Shown here in pieces: positions 50,190-59,526 of a stretch of 64,000 nucleotides of DNA. The DNA is from Psychrobacter sp. JCM 18901. Lineage in GTDB: Bacteria; Pseudomonadota; Gammaproteobacteria; Pseudomonadales; Moraxellaceae. The translations under genes and the position numbers were made by a program. The DNA lies in contig NZ_BAWH01000014.1 of assembly GCF_000586435.1 (NCBI RefSeq), positions 19,827-83,826 of the forward strand. The letters are read 5' to 3'. The stretch's first letter is position 1. Each line of letters starts with the position of its first letter. Under the pieces are notes generated by a model. The model had not been told where the DNA came from. It did no database searches and was given only the letters and a program-made list of their open reading frames with translations.

Positions 50190-50564
50190 CTAAAAATCAT
50201 CATCGTTGCTACGTTCAGCCGCTTCTCTATCAACAATATCCATCGCATCTGGATAATCGCTGTCATCAAGATTGTCCTGAACCAAAATCTCATCGACACG
50301 TGACTCATCGATATTTTGACGATGCGCAGGTGTCAGCCCTTGGGTCGCATCACTACCGACTTCTGAGTTATTAAATCCTGCACTATTATCAATCACATCA
50401 TCGTTATCGATGGTATGCAGCATAGGATTATCCAAATCAACCAATTGGTTGTCTTGTTCATCCTGATTATTGTTATCTAAGTTATCGACGTTGTCATTAT
50501 TGTCACGACGATTACCGTCAATATGATCCATCTCTTTTGGTAGTGGGTTTTTTGAATTTTCCAT
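50190..50564 (-). CDS. Small acidic, Asp/Asn-rich disordered protein
   Basis: A 124-residue protein starting at 50564, with AAGGA upstream; an in-frame Met 13 codons earlier lacks a site. The composition is extreme: Asp and Asn dominate (DNNDNVDNLDNNNQDEQDNQ), hydrophobic residues are scarce and there is no Cys. No fold, signal peptide or membrane segment is seen, so it is likely intrinsically disordered and cytoplasmic. Semi-conserved-looking islands are TPAHRQNIDESRVDEILVQ and the acidic C-terminus. I do not recognise a family. The gene is intact, which argues that it is real. Confidence 0.7.
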   Translation of the reverse strand: MENSKNPLPKEMDHIDGNRRDNNDNVDNLDNNNQDEQDNQLVDLDNPMLHTIDNDDVIDNSAGFNNSEVGSDATQGLTPAHRQNIDESRVDEILVQDNLDDSDYPDAMDIVDREAAERSNDDDF

Positions 50565-50852
50565 GAATAATTCCTTATTGTAGTTATTAGATGTCGCCAT
50601 CATTAGAAATAAAAATATCGCGCTGACTTGTTAAAGTCATCGCTCATTGCACTGTAGATAATATGCTTCTCAGTTTGTACGCTTATTCAACTTTTCACTA
50701 GTAGTAAGGTGTGACAGGATGTTCAAAAATGTAAGACGATGATTAGAACGCAAAACGACTACTCAAAATGAGTAGCCGTAATTGTTTATGAAATTTCTAC
50801 TAAGTCTTTGTACGATAGCCAGATCGCTACATAAATAATAAAACTTATAGTG

Positions 50853-51389
50853 TTAATTATTGGCGTGGTCGAACTTATAATTTAACTTCTGTACCAGACA
50901 TGACTCATAGTCAGCCAGTTTAAATTGCCATAAATAGGTCAAGGCAATACCATAAATGGCAGTCTCAGCCAGCTCTTCGACAATTTCACCAAATGTATGC
51001 GGGAACATAATAGCGTTCTCGCCCATGTACTGAATGATAGCCAGTACAGTAACGCTAAGATAGAGCGAAACTGGCACGTTTTTTAGCACTGCCCATAGGT
51101 AATGCCTCGAGTAAACCAGCAAACCAAGCGCGACGAGATAGATAACGGTAAGGACGCTGTCCTCCCACCAGTCATAAGATTGACCAAGCATCGAAAAGTC
51201 GCTTGGAACTAGTAAGTCTGGTAGATAGTTCAACTCTCGACGAATGACAGAGACAAATATAAGTACGGCTGCCAGCCAAAAAGCCTTAATTTGTTTGACA
51301 TGACTTTTCATAACATATTGTGAACTGCGAAATAGGCATATTATCAAAAGCATAATGCCAGGGACTTCAATGATGCCATCTGAACTCAA
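50853..51389 (-). CDS. Polytopic membrane protein of unknown function
   Basis: A 178-residue intact protein with about five membrane spans (GIMLLIICLF, AFWLAAVLIFVSVI, DSVLTVIYLVALGLLVY, VSLYLSVTVLAIIQY, ETAIYGIALTYLW). Charged residues inside or next to the spans (SVIRRELNYLP, FGEIVEELAE) could be functional. It starts at a TTG with AGGAG upstream. I know no named family for it. polA lies upstream on the same strand, but a terminator intervenes. Confidence 0.7.
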   Translation of the reverse strand: MSSDGIIEVPGIMLLIICLFRSSQYVMKSHVKQIKAFWLAAVLIFVSVIRRELNYLPDLLVPSDFSMLGQSYDWWEDSVLTVIYLVALGLLVYSRHYLWAVLKNVPVSLYLSVTVLAIIQYMGENAIMFPHTFGEIVEELAETAIYGIALTYLWQFKLADYESCLVQKLNYKFDHANN

Positions 51390-51427
51390 AATAACTGGCT
51401 CCTGCGTATCAAAAAGAATGTGTTAAA

Positions 51428-51461
51428 AACAAAAAAAAGTGAGCCCAAAGGCTCACTTTAA
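51428..51461 (-). terminator. Terminator downstream of polA
   Basis: AAAGTGAGCC pairs with GGCTCACTTT around four bases, and the minus strand continues into eight T. It lies 230 bases beyond the polA stop and just upstream of the membrane protein gene. Confidence 0.8.
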
Positions 51462-51687
51462 AGCAAAAATATCGAATAGTTAGTGTTTAACAGATGACCT
51501 ATTATAAACCCCGTACCTAGATATTACTGTTATGAAATATAACTAACTGGTCATAAGTGATTGTTAATATAAACAATATATAATGACTCATTGTAGTATC
51601 AGTTATCAAAAACTCTCATATCTGCAAAATATATAAATAATCGTGCCTTACACGCTTGATAAAATGGCAGTTAGTGACAGTTAATGT

Positions 51688-54664
51688 CTAGTGCGCCTCA
51701 TCCCAGTTTTGACCGCTATCAGTCTCGACCAATAAAGGCACTGCAAAGTCGACATTCCAGCCTTTTTCTACTGCCGTAGTTATCAATACATCTTGCATAG
51801 CATCGGTAATTAGCTGGCTAACTTCGTCTACTTTATCGGCATCCACTTCAAACACCAGTTCATCGTGAACCTGTAGCAGCATTTTGGCTTGCTCTTTTGG
51901 CAGCACTTTATCAACGGCGATCATAGCAAGTTTGATTAGATCAGCAGCAGAGCCTTGTAGTGGCGCGTTAATCGCCGCGCGCTCAGCACCTTGCTTGACC
52001 ATACGATTGCTATGATTGATATCAGGCGTATAGAGCTTACGGCCCAATATCGTCTCGACATAGCCTTGCTCATAGGCGCTGGCACGGGTATTGATCATAT
52101 AGTTTTTGACGCCTGGATAGCGCTCAAAGTACATATCGATATAGTCTTGTGCCTCGCCGCGGCTCATCTGTAGCTGCTTGGCAAGTCCGAAGGCACTCAT
52201 ACCATATAGCAAACCAAAGTTAATGGCTTTAGCATTACGACGTTCGGTTGAAGTGACGTCTGCGACATCCTTACCAAGCACTTCGGCAGCAGTCGCCGCG
52301 TGAATATCTAACCCTTCGTTAAAGGCATGAGTTAGGTTTTTATCACCTGAAAAATGCGCCATTAAACGCAATTCAATTTGTGAATAATCCGCTGCGAGAA
52401 TCACGCGGCCTTCTGGTGCGATAAAAGCTTGACGAATTAAGCGACCAGTTGCCGTACGAATTGGGATATTTTGTAAGTTAGGATCTGTCGATGACAAACG
52501 ACCAGTGCTCGTTAATGCCTGATGGTAGCTAGTATGCACACGATCGGTTTCGCTATCTGCGACATTATCCAGCGCATCGGTATAAGTACTTTTGAGCTTG
52601 GACAGTCCGCGATACTCTAGTGTAATATCGACCAATGGATGATCGATTTTTGAGAGTACCGCCTCACCAGTCGAGTATTGACCAGACTTGGTTTTTTTGC
52701 CACCAGCCACGCCTAGCTTTTCAAACAGCATCTCACCAAGCTGCTTAGGAGAGCCAAGATTGAACTCTTCACCAGCTACTTCATAAGCGCGTTTTTCTAA
52801 GGCGATAATTTCTTCATCGAAGCGTTTTGATAGCTCGTTTAAGAATGAACGTTTAATCAAAATGCCATGCGCTTCCATTTGGCAAAGTATCTCTGCCGTT
52901 GGAATTTCTAGCTCATGTAGCAATTTGGCATTATTGGCATCGTTAGCCAGCTCAACGCTGAACACGTCAAATAATTGATAGGTGATATCAGCATCTTCAC
53001 AAGCATAGTCGCTCGCGATATCGATGGCCACTTGGTCAAAAGTAACTTGCTTAGCGCCTTTACCTGCTACGTCTTCAAAGCTGATGGTTTGCGTTTGCAA
53101 ATAATGACGTGCCAAATCATCCATACCGTGGCGAGTAGCTGCCGCATTGATGACATAGCTGGCAAGCATGGTGTCCATTGCCCAGTTATTTGGCTGCTCA
53201 TGTATGGCGCCAACTAGGTCGATATCATAGTGAGCGAGGATGTGCGCATCATACTTTAGATGCTGACCGATTTTACCGATATTAGGATTTTCTAAGACAG
53301 GTTTTAAGCGAGCTAATACTGTATCGCGATCAAGCTGCTTGGCAGTTAGCTCATCACCTTCTAGGCTATGCGTAAGCGGAATGTAATAGGCTTCGTGTGC
53401 TTGCAATGCGAAAGATAAACCGACGATTTGTGCATCACGCCAATGAACGCTAGTGGTTTCGGTATCAATGACAAAATGCGGAGCAGCTTCTAACAATTCG
53501 ACCAAGCTATCAAACGCTGGCTCATCGAGTACAGTGTGCCACGCTTTATCATGGTTAGTACTGTCTTTGATGTTGTCAGTATTGGTCGATTGGAGCGATT
53601 TTGCTACCTGTGCCTGTGACTCAGTATTGGCTTGGCTATCAGCAACACTTTTAGAGCCATTGGCAGGGTGATTTGGATGATCGAGCGATGCCAGCTCATT
53701 TCTAAACTCAAGCTCATTATATAAGTCGCGCAATTCATCTATATGCGCACAAGGATCGGTATTGATTTTTAGATCATTCCAATCTTGACCGATGGCTAAG
53801 TTAGTGACGATAGTAGCAAGCTTTCTGTTAAAAGGAATATCGTCAGCATGCTCAATCAGACCTTTCGCCCCACGACCTTTGATAAAGCCAATGTGCTTGA
53901 GCATGTTTTCAATATCACCATACTCAACGAGTAGGTCTTTAGCGGTCTTTTTACCGATACCAGGTACGCCTTTGATACCGTCAGAGGCATCACCCATTAG
54001 CGTTAAGAAATCGATCATTTGATTTGGATTGATACCGAATTTATCGATTACCGCTGGCGTATCCGTGACTTTACCTGTAAAGCTGTCTTCCAATATTACG
54101 CAGTCGTTGACCAGCTGCATCATGTCTTTATCACCCGTTGAGATGACACATGATGGCCTTGCTCGACAGCACGATGGGCAAGTGTACCGATGATATCATC
54201 CGCTTCTGCACCCTCGATTCGCAACAGCGGAATACCTAATGCAGTGACCAAACGATGAATATAAGGAATTTGCTCTACTAGCTCGACATCGATAGGTGGA
54301 CGAGCAGCTTTGTAATCAGCAGACATATGATGACGAAAAGTCGGTGATTTGGTATCGAAGCAAACAGCCATGTGAGTAGGATGATAGCGACGCATCAGCT
54401 TTAGTAGTGCGTTGAGTGTACCGCGTATCGCATTGGTGATTAGACCTGCGAGTTTTGCATGGTTTTTGGCAAGGCGTGATAAGTGCGGAACAGATAATAG
54501 GAGCCATCAACCAAAATAAAAGGTGGCTGATCTTTGTCTACATGACTGGTATCCATCAGCGCCACATTAGGCATGGTATCGAAGTTCGGTAGTGCTTTGG
54601 GGTCAAGCGCTTGGTGAGAGTTGTGGTCGTTATCGGTGGTATTGTCAGCTATGTCATCAGTCAT
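51688..54664 (-). CDS. polA: DNA polymerase I (two frameshifts)
   Basis: PolA fills gaps in repair and removes Okazaki RNA primers. Restoring one base near 54455 (KTMQNSAGLITNAIRG) and one near 54155 (HHVVISTGDKDMMQLV) gives 992 residues. In order: an N-terminal acidic extension; the 5' nuclease domain (FILVDGSYYLFRTYHAL, VCFDTKSPTFRH, DASDGIKGVPGIGKKTA); a 3'-5' exonuclease with an intact Asp/Glu pair in FVIDTETTSVHW, so proofreading is expected; and the polymerase with LSSTDPNLQNIPIR, ADYSQIELR, KAINFGLLYGMSAFGL and QVHDELVFEV. A Ser/Asn-rich linker joins the nuclease domains. The T7 run at 52692-52698 is intact, a useful control. Confidence 0.95.
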
Positions 54665-54835
54665 AAAAGTCACTTATCAGCTATTAGATAAAAATATATA
54701 CGCTTATTATAACGATAAAATCATCGTGTGCCGAACTGCTTAACCGTTACGAGATGTTCTATCGTGTTCTTTTTTATTGAAATCTACACTGAGTTTTCGA
54801 TATTCTATTTCCGAGACAAATGAATTGGTAAAAAC

Positions 54836-54869
54836 AAAAAAAAGAACCCAGATAAACTGAGTTCTTTTA
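54836..54869 (-). terminator. Terminator after ohr
   Basis: AAAGAACCCAG pairs with CTGAGTTCTTT (one mismatch) around five bases; the minus strand then runs into eight T. It lies 60 bases past the ohr stop. Confidence 0.8.
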
Positions 54870-54928
54870 ATGTCTGATGACTATCAACTATTTGTTATTA
54901 AATAGTTGATAAGAAATCTTTGAATGCA

Positions 54929-55342
54929 TTATTTTACTTCTGATGAGACTTCGACATCGATGTTACCGCTGGTTGCTTTCGAATATGGGCATACTTCATG
55001 CGCTTTTTCGACCAATTTTTGAATCTCGTCAGCAGATAGGTCTGTATTATCAGCGATGACGTGAATTTTTACGGCAAGCTTATATTCATGATTATCACCT
55101 TGTAACAGGTCTACAGAGTCTCAACAGTTGAGCCAAATGTTGCGCTTTCCATTTTTTTTGACCACGCCTAAAGCGCCATCAAAACAAGCGCCATAACCCA
55201 TCGCCAGTAATTGCTCAGGGTTATTACCTTTTTCATTACCGCCTGGTGGTACCATATTGATTTCAAGGTCACTATCGCTTAAGGTTGCTGTACCCATGCG
55301 GCCGCCAGTAACAGTAGATTTGGTAGAGTATAAAGATTTCAT
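54929..55342 (-). CDS. ohr: Organic hydroperoxide resistance protein Ohr (two frameshifts)
   Basis: A thiol peroxidase of the Ohr/OsmC family that reduces organic peroxides. Removing one base from the T8 run at 55152-55159 and restoring one near 55115 gives 137 residues, the usual size. Both redox cysteines are present: AMGYGACFDGAL and AHEVCPYSKATSGNIDV. The N-terminus (KSLYSTKSTVTGGRMGTATLSD) and VPPGGNEKGNNPEQLLA are typical of Ohr rather than OsmC. I found no OhrR gene nearby and no clear OhrR box upstream. Confidence 0.92.
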
Positions 55343-55610
55343 GACACATCCTTTGTTGTGAGTTTTTATGTTTATATTTAAGTGGTAAATCTTAATATGA
55401 GACCTAGCATAACAAATCGCTCACGCAGCTCAGTGCATAGAGAGTAAATATATACTGCTAGTTTGTAAATGAGATTTCGGGCTCAGTTTTATTCGTTTTT
55501 AGATTTACAATCTTATCGTACAGTTGTCAAAGAGGTACAATAGCGGTAATGAGCCATATATACGTTATCAGTACAGATAATAGAAATCTGAATCATAAGG
55601 ACATTGTTTG

Positions 55611-56513
55611 ATGAATAGATGGATTGCGATACCTAGTGTTTGCTTTTTGACGACGCTCGCTTTGATAGGGTGCGAAGAAGAAGACGGCGCTTATGGGACG
55701 GCTAGTAGCAAGATTACATTGACAAGCTTTGCTAATAGTTATGATAGCAAAGCCAATGCTACGGCAATTGCGCGAATTGATGAAACGTATCGTACTGGTG
55801 CGCGCGAGATCAAAACAACCAATCTCATCAACAGTTATAGCAACCAAAGCCTGAATGATTTAGATAGAACCGTGCTGGCAGATGACTTCGAGGGTCGACT
55901 TGAAAATAAAGACATCGAGGTTAATAATCGGACGGTCAAACGCCCCATCTATGAAAAAAACACCAATAACCAGCTAGACTATCAAACTACTTATAAGACG
56001 CTCAACTTATCGGGTTTGCATGCGAACAGCTATGTTGCTAGTACAAACGTGAACAATAGATACGGTATTATTACCGACTTAAATAATTATTCTGAAATTC
56101 CGACCAATGTTGCTTTTCCTGAAGGGTCAGTTTGTTATATCCCTGTGGTAACCAGTGAGCGTTCGTTTTTGGCTTTTAATGATAAAAACAAGACTGGATA
56201 CGCCTCCATAGAGAGGTGGATTGAAGTGGCCAAAACCCGCTTTAGTGCTGATAGAGATCATAGAACTTCTCAGTTCGGAGTGGGCGTAGGCAATCAGCAA
56301 CAAGCCGCGCAAGTCATGTTTTTCGAATACGATGATCAGCCTGCTTATGAATATAACGGTGTTGAGTATGGAAAAGACGTCTATGAGGCAAACTATGTCG
56401 CCAAAGGTAGCACTGACCCGAACACAGACAGTCGTTTTGACGTAGTTGATTGTATAATCGTCAATGAAGTAGCTGGCGACTTCTTGGCTGAGCAAATAGA
56501 ACGCTACTATTGA
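55611..56513 (+). CDS. Lipoprotein of unknown function
   Basis: A 300-residue intact gene starting at 55611 with AAGGAC upstream. The N-terminus is a lipoprotein signal with lipobox ALIGC at about residues 17-21, followed by acidic EEEDG. The body is rich in Asn, Tyr and Thr and has few recognisable motifs; the segments NLSGLHANSYVASTNVNNRYG and VCYIPVVTSERSFLAFNDK stand out. Two later Cys residues could form a disulfide. No family was recognised. A bidirectional-looking terminator follows. Confidence 0.78.
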   Translation: MNRWIAIPSVCFLTTLALIGCEEEDGAYGTASSKITLTSFANSYDSKANATAIARIDETYRTGAREIKTTNLINSYSNQSLNDLDRTVLADDFEGRLENKDIEVNNRTVKRPIYEKNTNNQLDYQTTYKTLNLSGLHANSYVASTNVNNRYGIITDLNNYSEIPTNVAFPEGSVCYIPVVTSERSFLAFNDKNKTGYASIERWIEVAKTRFSADRDHRTSQFGVGVGNQQQAAQVMFFEYDDQPAYEYNGVEYGKDVYEANYVAKGSTDPNTDSRFDVVDCIIVNEVAGDFLAEQIERYY

Positions 56514-56572
56514 GATGGAGTGATGGTTATTAGTCGCGCTAATTAAGCAGGATAATCGCAATTTAAAAGCCC

Positions 56573-56611
56573 AAAAACACGCTTCGTTGAAATAACGGAG
56601 CGTGTTTTTTT
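56573..56611 (+). terminator. Terminator after the lipoprotein gene
   Basis: AAAAACACGCTTCGTT pairs with AACGGAGCGTGTTTTT (one G-T position) around a short loop, followed by more T. It lies 60 bases after the stop and before prfC. Confidence 0.9.
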
Positions 56612-56718
56612 ATACGCTAATTCTGCACCCTGATGCTAAATCCGCTACAATACGCCCATTATTTATTTTATTTATTTAGAGTCACTTCTAAATCACATAA
56701 CTGTTGAAGCTGAAAATT

Positions 56719-58313
56719 ATGAGCGTAGATCCAAAGAAATTAAACAAAGAAGTTGCTAAGCGCCGCACCTTTGCCATTATCTCGCATCCCGATGCTGGTA
56801 AGACCACCATGACCGAAAAACTCCTGTTGTGGGGTCAAGCGATTCAGGTAGTGGCGAAGTAAAAGGCCGTAAGACAGATCGTCATGCAACCTCAGATTGG
56901 ATGAGCATGGAACAAGAGCGTGGTATCTCGATTACGACGTCTGTCATGCAGTTTCCGTATAAAGACCATATGGTCAACCTACTAGATACCCCAGGTCACG
57001 CCGACTTTAGTGAAGATACCTACCGCACTTTGACCGCAGTGGATAGTGCGCTGATGATGGTCGATGGCGCAAAAGGTGTCGAAGAACGAACCATCAAGCT
57101 GATGGAAGTGTGTCGTATGCGCGATACACCTATCATCTCATTCGTCAACAAGCTAGATCGTCAGATTCGTGAGCCGCTTGAATTGCTTAGCGAAATCGAA
57201 GCCGTTCTAAAAATCAAATGTATCCCAGTGACTTGGCCTATCGGTATGGGTCAAGACTTCATCGGTGTCTATCATCTGACTGAAAATAAAACTTACTTTT
57301 ATGAAAAAGGTAATGGCGGCAAGATGACGGTCTCTGAGACCCGAGAAGGCTACGATTATCCAGATATCCGTGAGCGTCTAGGACAGTTGATGTTTGACGC
57401 TTTTGAAGAGTCGCTTGAGCTGGTACAGATGGCGTTAGAAGAGTTCAGTGTTGACGCATTTTTGGCTGGCGAGATGACGCCAGTATTGTTTGGTACGGCA
57501 TTGGGTAACTTTGGGGTAAACATGGTACTTGATACCTTAGTCAAGTATGCACCGCCGCCAAAAGCTCATCCAACGACTGAGCGTGAAGTATCAGCCACCG
57601 AGACAGATTTTACAGGCTTCGTCTTTAAGATTCAGGCCAATATGGATCCGCGTCACCGTGACCGTATTGCGTTCTTGCGAGTGTGCTCTGGTAAGTACGA
57701 GAAGGGCATGAAAATGAAACATGTGCGTCTGGGGAAAGACGTACGTATTGCTGATGCGCTGACCTTTTTAGCAGGTGACCGCGAGGCGCTAGAAGAAGCC
57801 TATCCGGGTGATATCATTGGTTTGCATAACCATGGCACCATCTCCATCGGTGACAGCTTCACTGAAGGCGAAGAGTTAAGCTTTACCGGTATTCCGCATT
57901 TTGCTCCTGAATTGTTCCGCCGTGTGGTACTAAAAGATCCGCTTAAATCAAAAGCTCTGCAAAAAGGTCTTCAACAATTAAGCGAAGAGGGCGCAACGCA
58001 GGTCTTTATGCCGCAGATTAATAATGATTTGGTTTTGGGTGCGGTCGGTGTCCTACAGTTTGAGGTGGTCGCGCATCGTCTCAAAGAAGAGTACAAGGTT
58101 CAATGTACCTTTGAGCCAGTATCGATAGCTACGGTACGCTGGATTCATTGCGATGATGAAGTAGCATTGGCGAAGTTCAAGAAGAAAGCTCATGACCAAT
58201 TATCAATAGATGGTGGTGGTTATTTAACGTACCTTGCACCATCACGTGTTAACTTACAGTTGATGCAAGATCGTTATCCAGAAGTGACTTTTAGCAGTAC
58301 GCGTGAGCATTAA
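56719..58313 (+). CDS. prfC: Peptide chain release factor 3 (one frameshift)
   Basis: RF3 is a translational GTPase that recycles RF1 and RF2 after peptide release. Restoring one base after 56851 ([20 protein letters not shown]) gives 531 residues, close to E. coli's 529. Marks: [15 protein letters not shown] (G1), [34 protein letters not shown] (G3) and FVNKLDRQ (G4), then [21 protein letters not shown] and [23 protein letters not shown] near the C-terminus. The start at 56719 has GAAG upstream. Confidence 0.96.
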
Positions 58314-58346
58314 AATCAGCCACATCGCTGTATTGTTTATCTATTA

Positions 58347-58371
58347 AGACACGCTAGCCGTGTCTTTTTTT
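58347..58371 (+). terminator. Terminator after prfC
   Basis: AGACACG pairs with CGTGTCT around a CTAGC loop, then T7. It lies 35 bases after the stop. Confidence 0.85.
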
Positions 58372-58517
58372 ATTGTCTGTTATTTATGTGATAAATGCGA
58401 GGAGATAAGCATTTAATTGTCAACAGAACCTTAAAAACACAAACAGTGTTCCTACAATACAGTGCAATTGTTACGGTAGAATGATAAACAACATTTTATA
58501 TTTATAAAAGAGGACAT

Positions 58518-59369
58518 ATGCACACTACGACTCAAATTGATGATAAATCTATATCGGCTGATCTATTTTCGATAAAGGTAAGCCAGAGACGTTCAATTGC
58601 TATGTTGACTGGCAGCCTATTATTAAGTGCCGTTAGTATGTCGGTAAATGCAGGAAGCTTTCTTAGTAGCACTGAATATCTACCGTATCAACTACCCAGT
58701 AATATACAAGAGACATGTGACAAGCGTGATAACTGTCCAGAGATTGAAGTTAAATATCTCAAAAGCAGTCAAAACTGGATAGATGAGATTGCCAATGCCC
58801 GTATCGATAATATGGTCGTTAATAGTCAGATGACAGAGTCAGCACCTATCAAGGGTAAAATCAGCGAAAAAGAAGTTAAAGATGCTCTTGATAGCTTTGT
58901 GAGTTCGCAATTCCAAGATATGCCTGATGATGTGTCGTGGGGTTATAATCTGATGGTAGCGCCCAATTATCTAGGTCATGTCGATGACTTTGAACTGTTT
59001 GAGATAAGCTCTTACGTCTATACTGGCGGTGCACACGGCATGCCTTATAGCGAGTACCTAGTATTTGACCCAAGTACCAAAAAGCAAGTCACGCTTGACG
59101 ACATGCTTATCTCAGGTAAAAAACCTCGTTTTGAGGCGCTTGCCTATGATGCGTATAAAGTGTGGGTCAAAACGGTTGCCGAAGACGTGAGCAGTTATGA
59201 GAAAAACTGGCCATTTACGTTGAGCGATAATGTGACCTTGACTGATACAGGCGTTAGCATTCGTTACCAGCATTATTCTATCGGCCCATATGCTTACGGT
59301 ATGCCTATTCTTAATATCCCCTATAGCAAGCTTGACAAAGTTATAAAACCTCACTTTATACCAAAGTAA
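58518..59369 (+). CDS. Exported DUF3298/RsiV-like protein
   Basis: A 283-residue intact protein. A long charged N-terminus (about 28 residues) precedes a hydrophobic stretch, AMLTGSLLLSAVSMSVNAG, that looks like a signal peptide. The body contains the VSSYVYTGGAHGMPYSEYLVFDPSTKKQVTLDDML block typical of the DUF3298 domain found in RsiV and PdaC-like proteins, and ends in GPYAYGMPILNIPYSKLDKVIKP. Two Cys (ETCDKRDNCPE) may form a disulfide. The role is unknown; RsiV relatives bind lysozyme, but that cannot be assumed here. AGAGGACAT lies upstream. Confidence 0.82.
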   Translation: MHTTTQIDDKSISADLFSIKVSQRRSIAMLTGSLLLSAVSMSVNAGSFLSSTEYLPYQLPSNIQETCDKRDNCPEIEVKYLKSSQNWIDEIANARIDNMVVNSQMTESAPIKGKISEKEVKDALDSFVSSQFQDMPDDVSWGYNLMVAPNYLGHVDDFELFEISSYVYTGGAHGMPYSEYLVFDPSTKKQVTLDDMLISGKKPRFEALAYDAYKVWVKTVAEDVSSYEKNWPFTLSDNVTLTDTGVSIRYQHYSIGPYAYGMPILNIPYSKLDKVIKPHFIPK

Positions 59370-59526
59370 ATACTGTATGGTGTCTGAGGAAAGTACTTAA
59401 TAAACCGTGCTAGGCAAATATTATTAAAGAAATAGCGACAATACTTATCATCAATTGGCAGTAATATTTTAGAGTTATTATTTTTAGCATCATTGGATAT
59501 TCAATAGAAAAATAAGGAGTTATAAC

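Noticed and set aside
52692..52698. A T7 run in polA that might mark another break
   Set aside because: The reading frame continues correctly through it (Gly-Lys-Lys-Thr-Lys), so the run is genuine. It shows that not every 7-base run is wrong.
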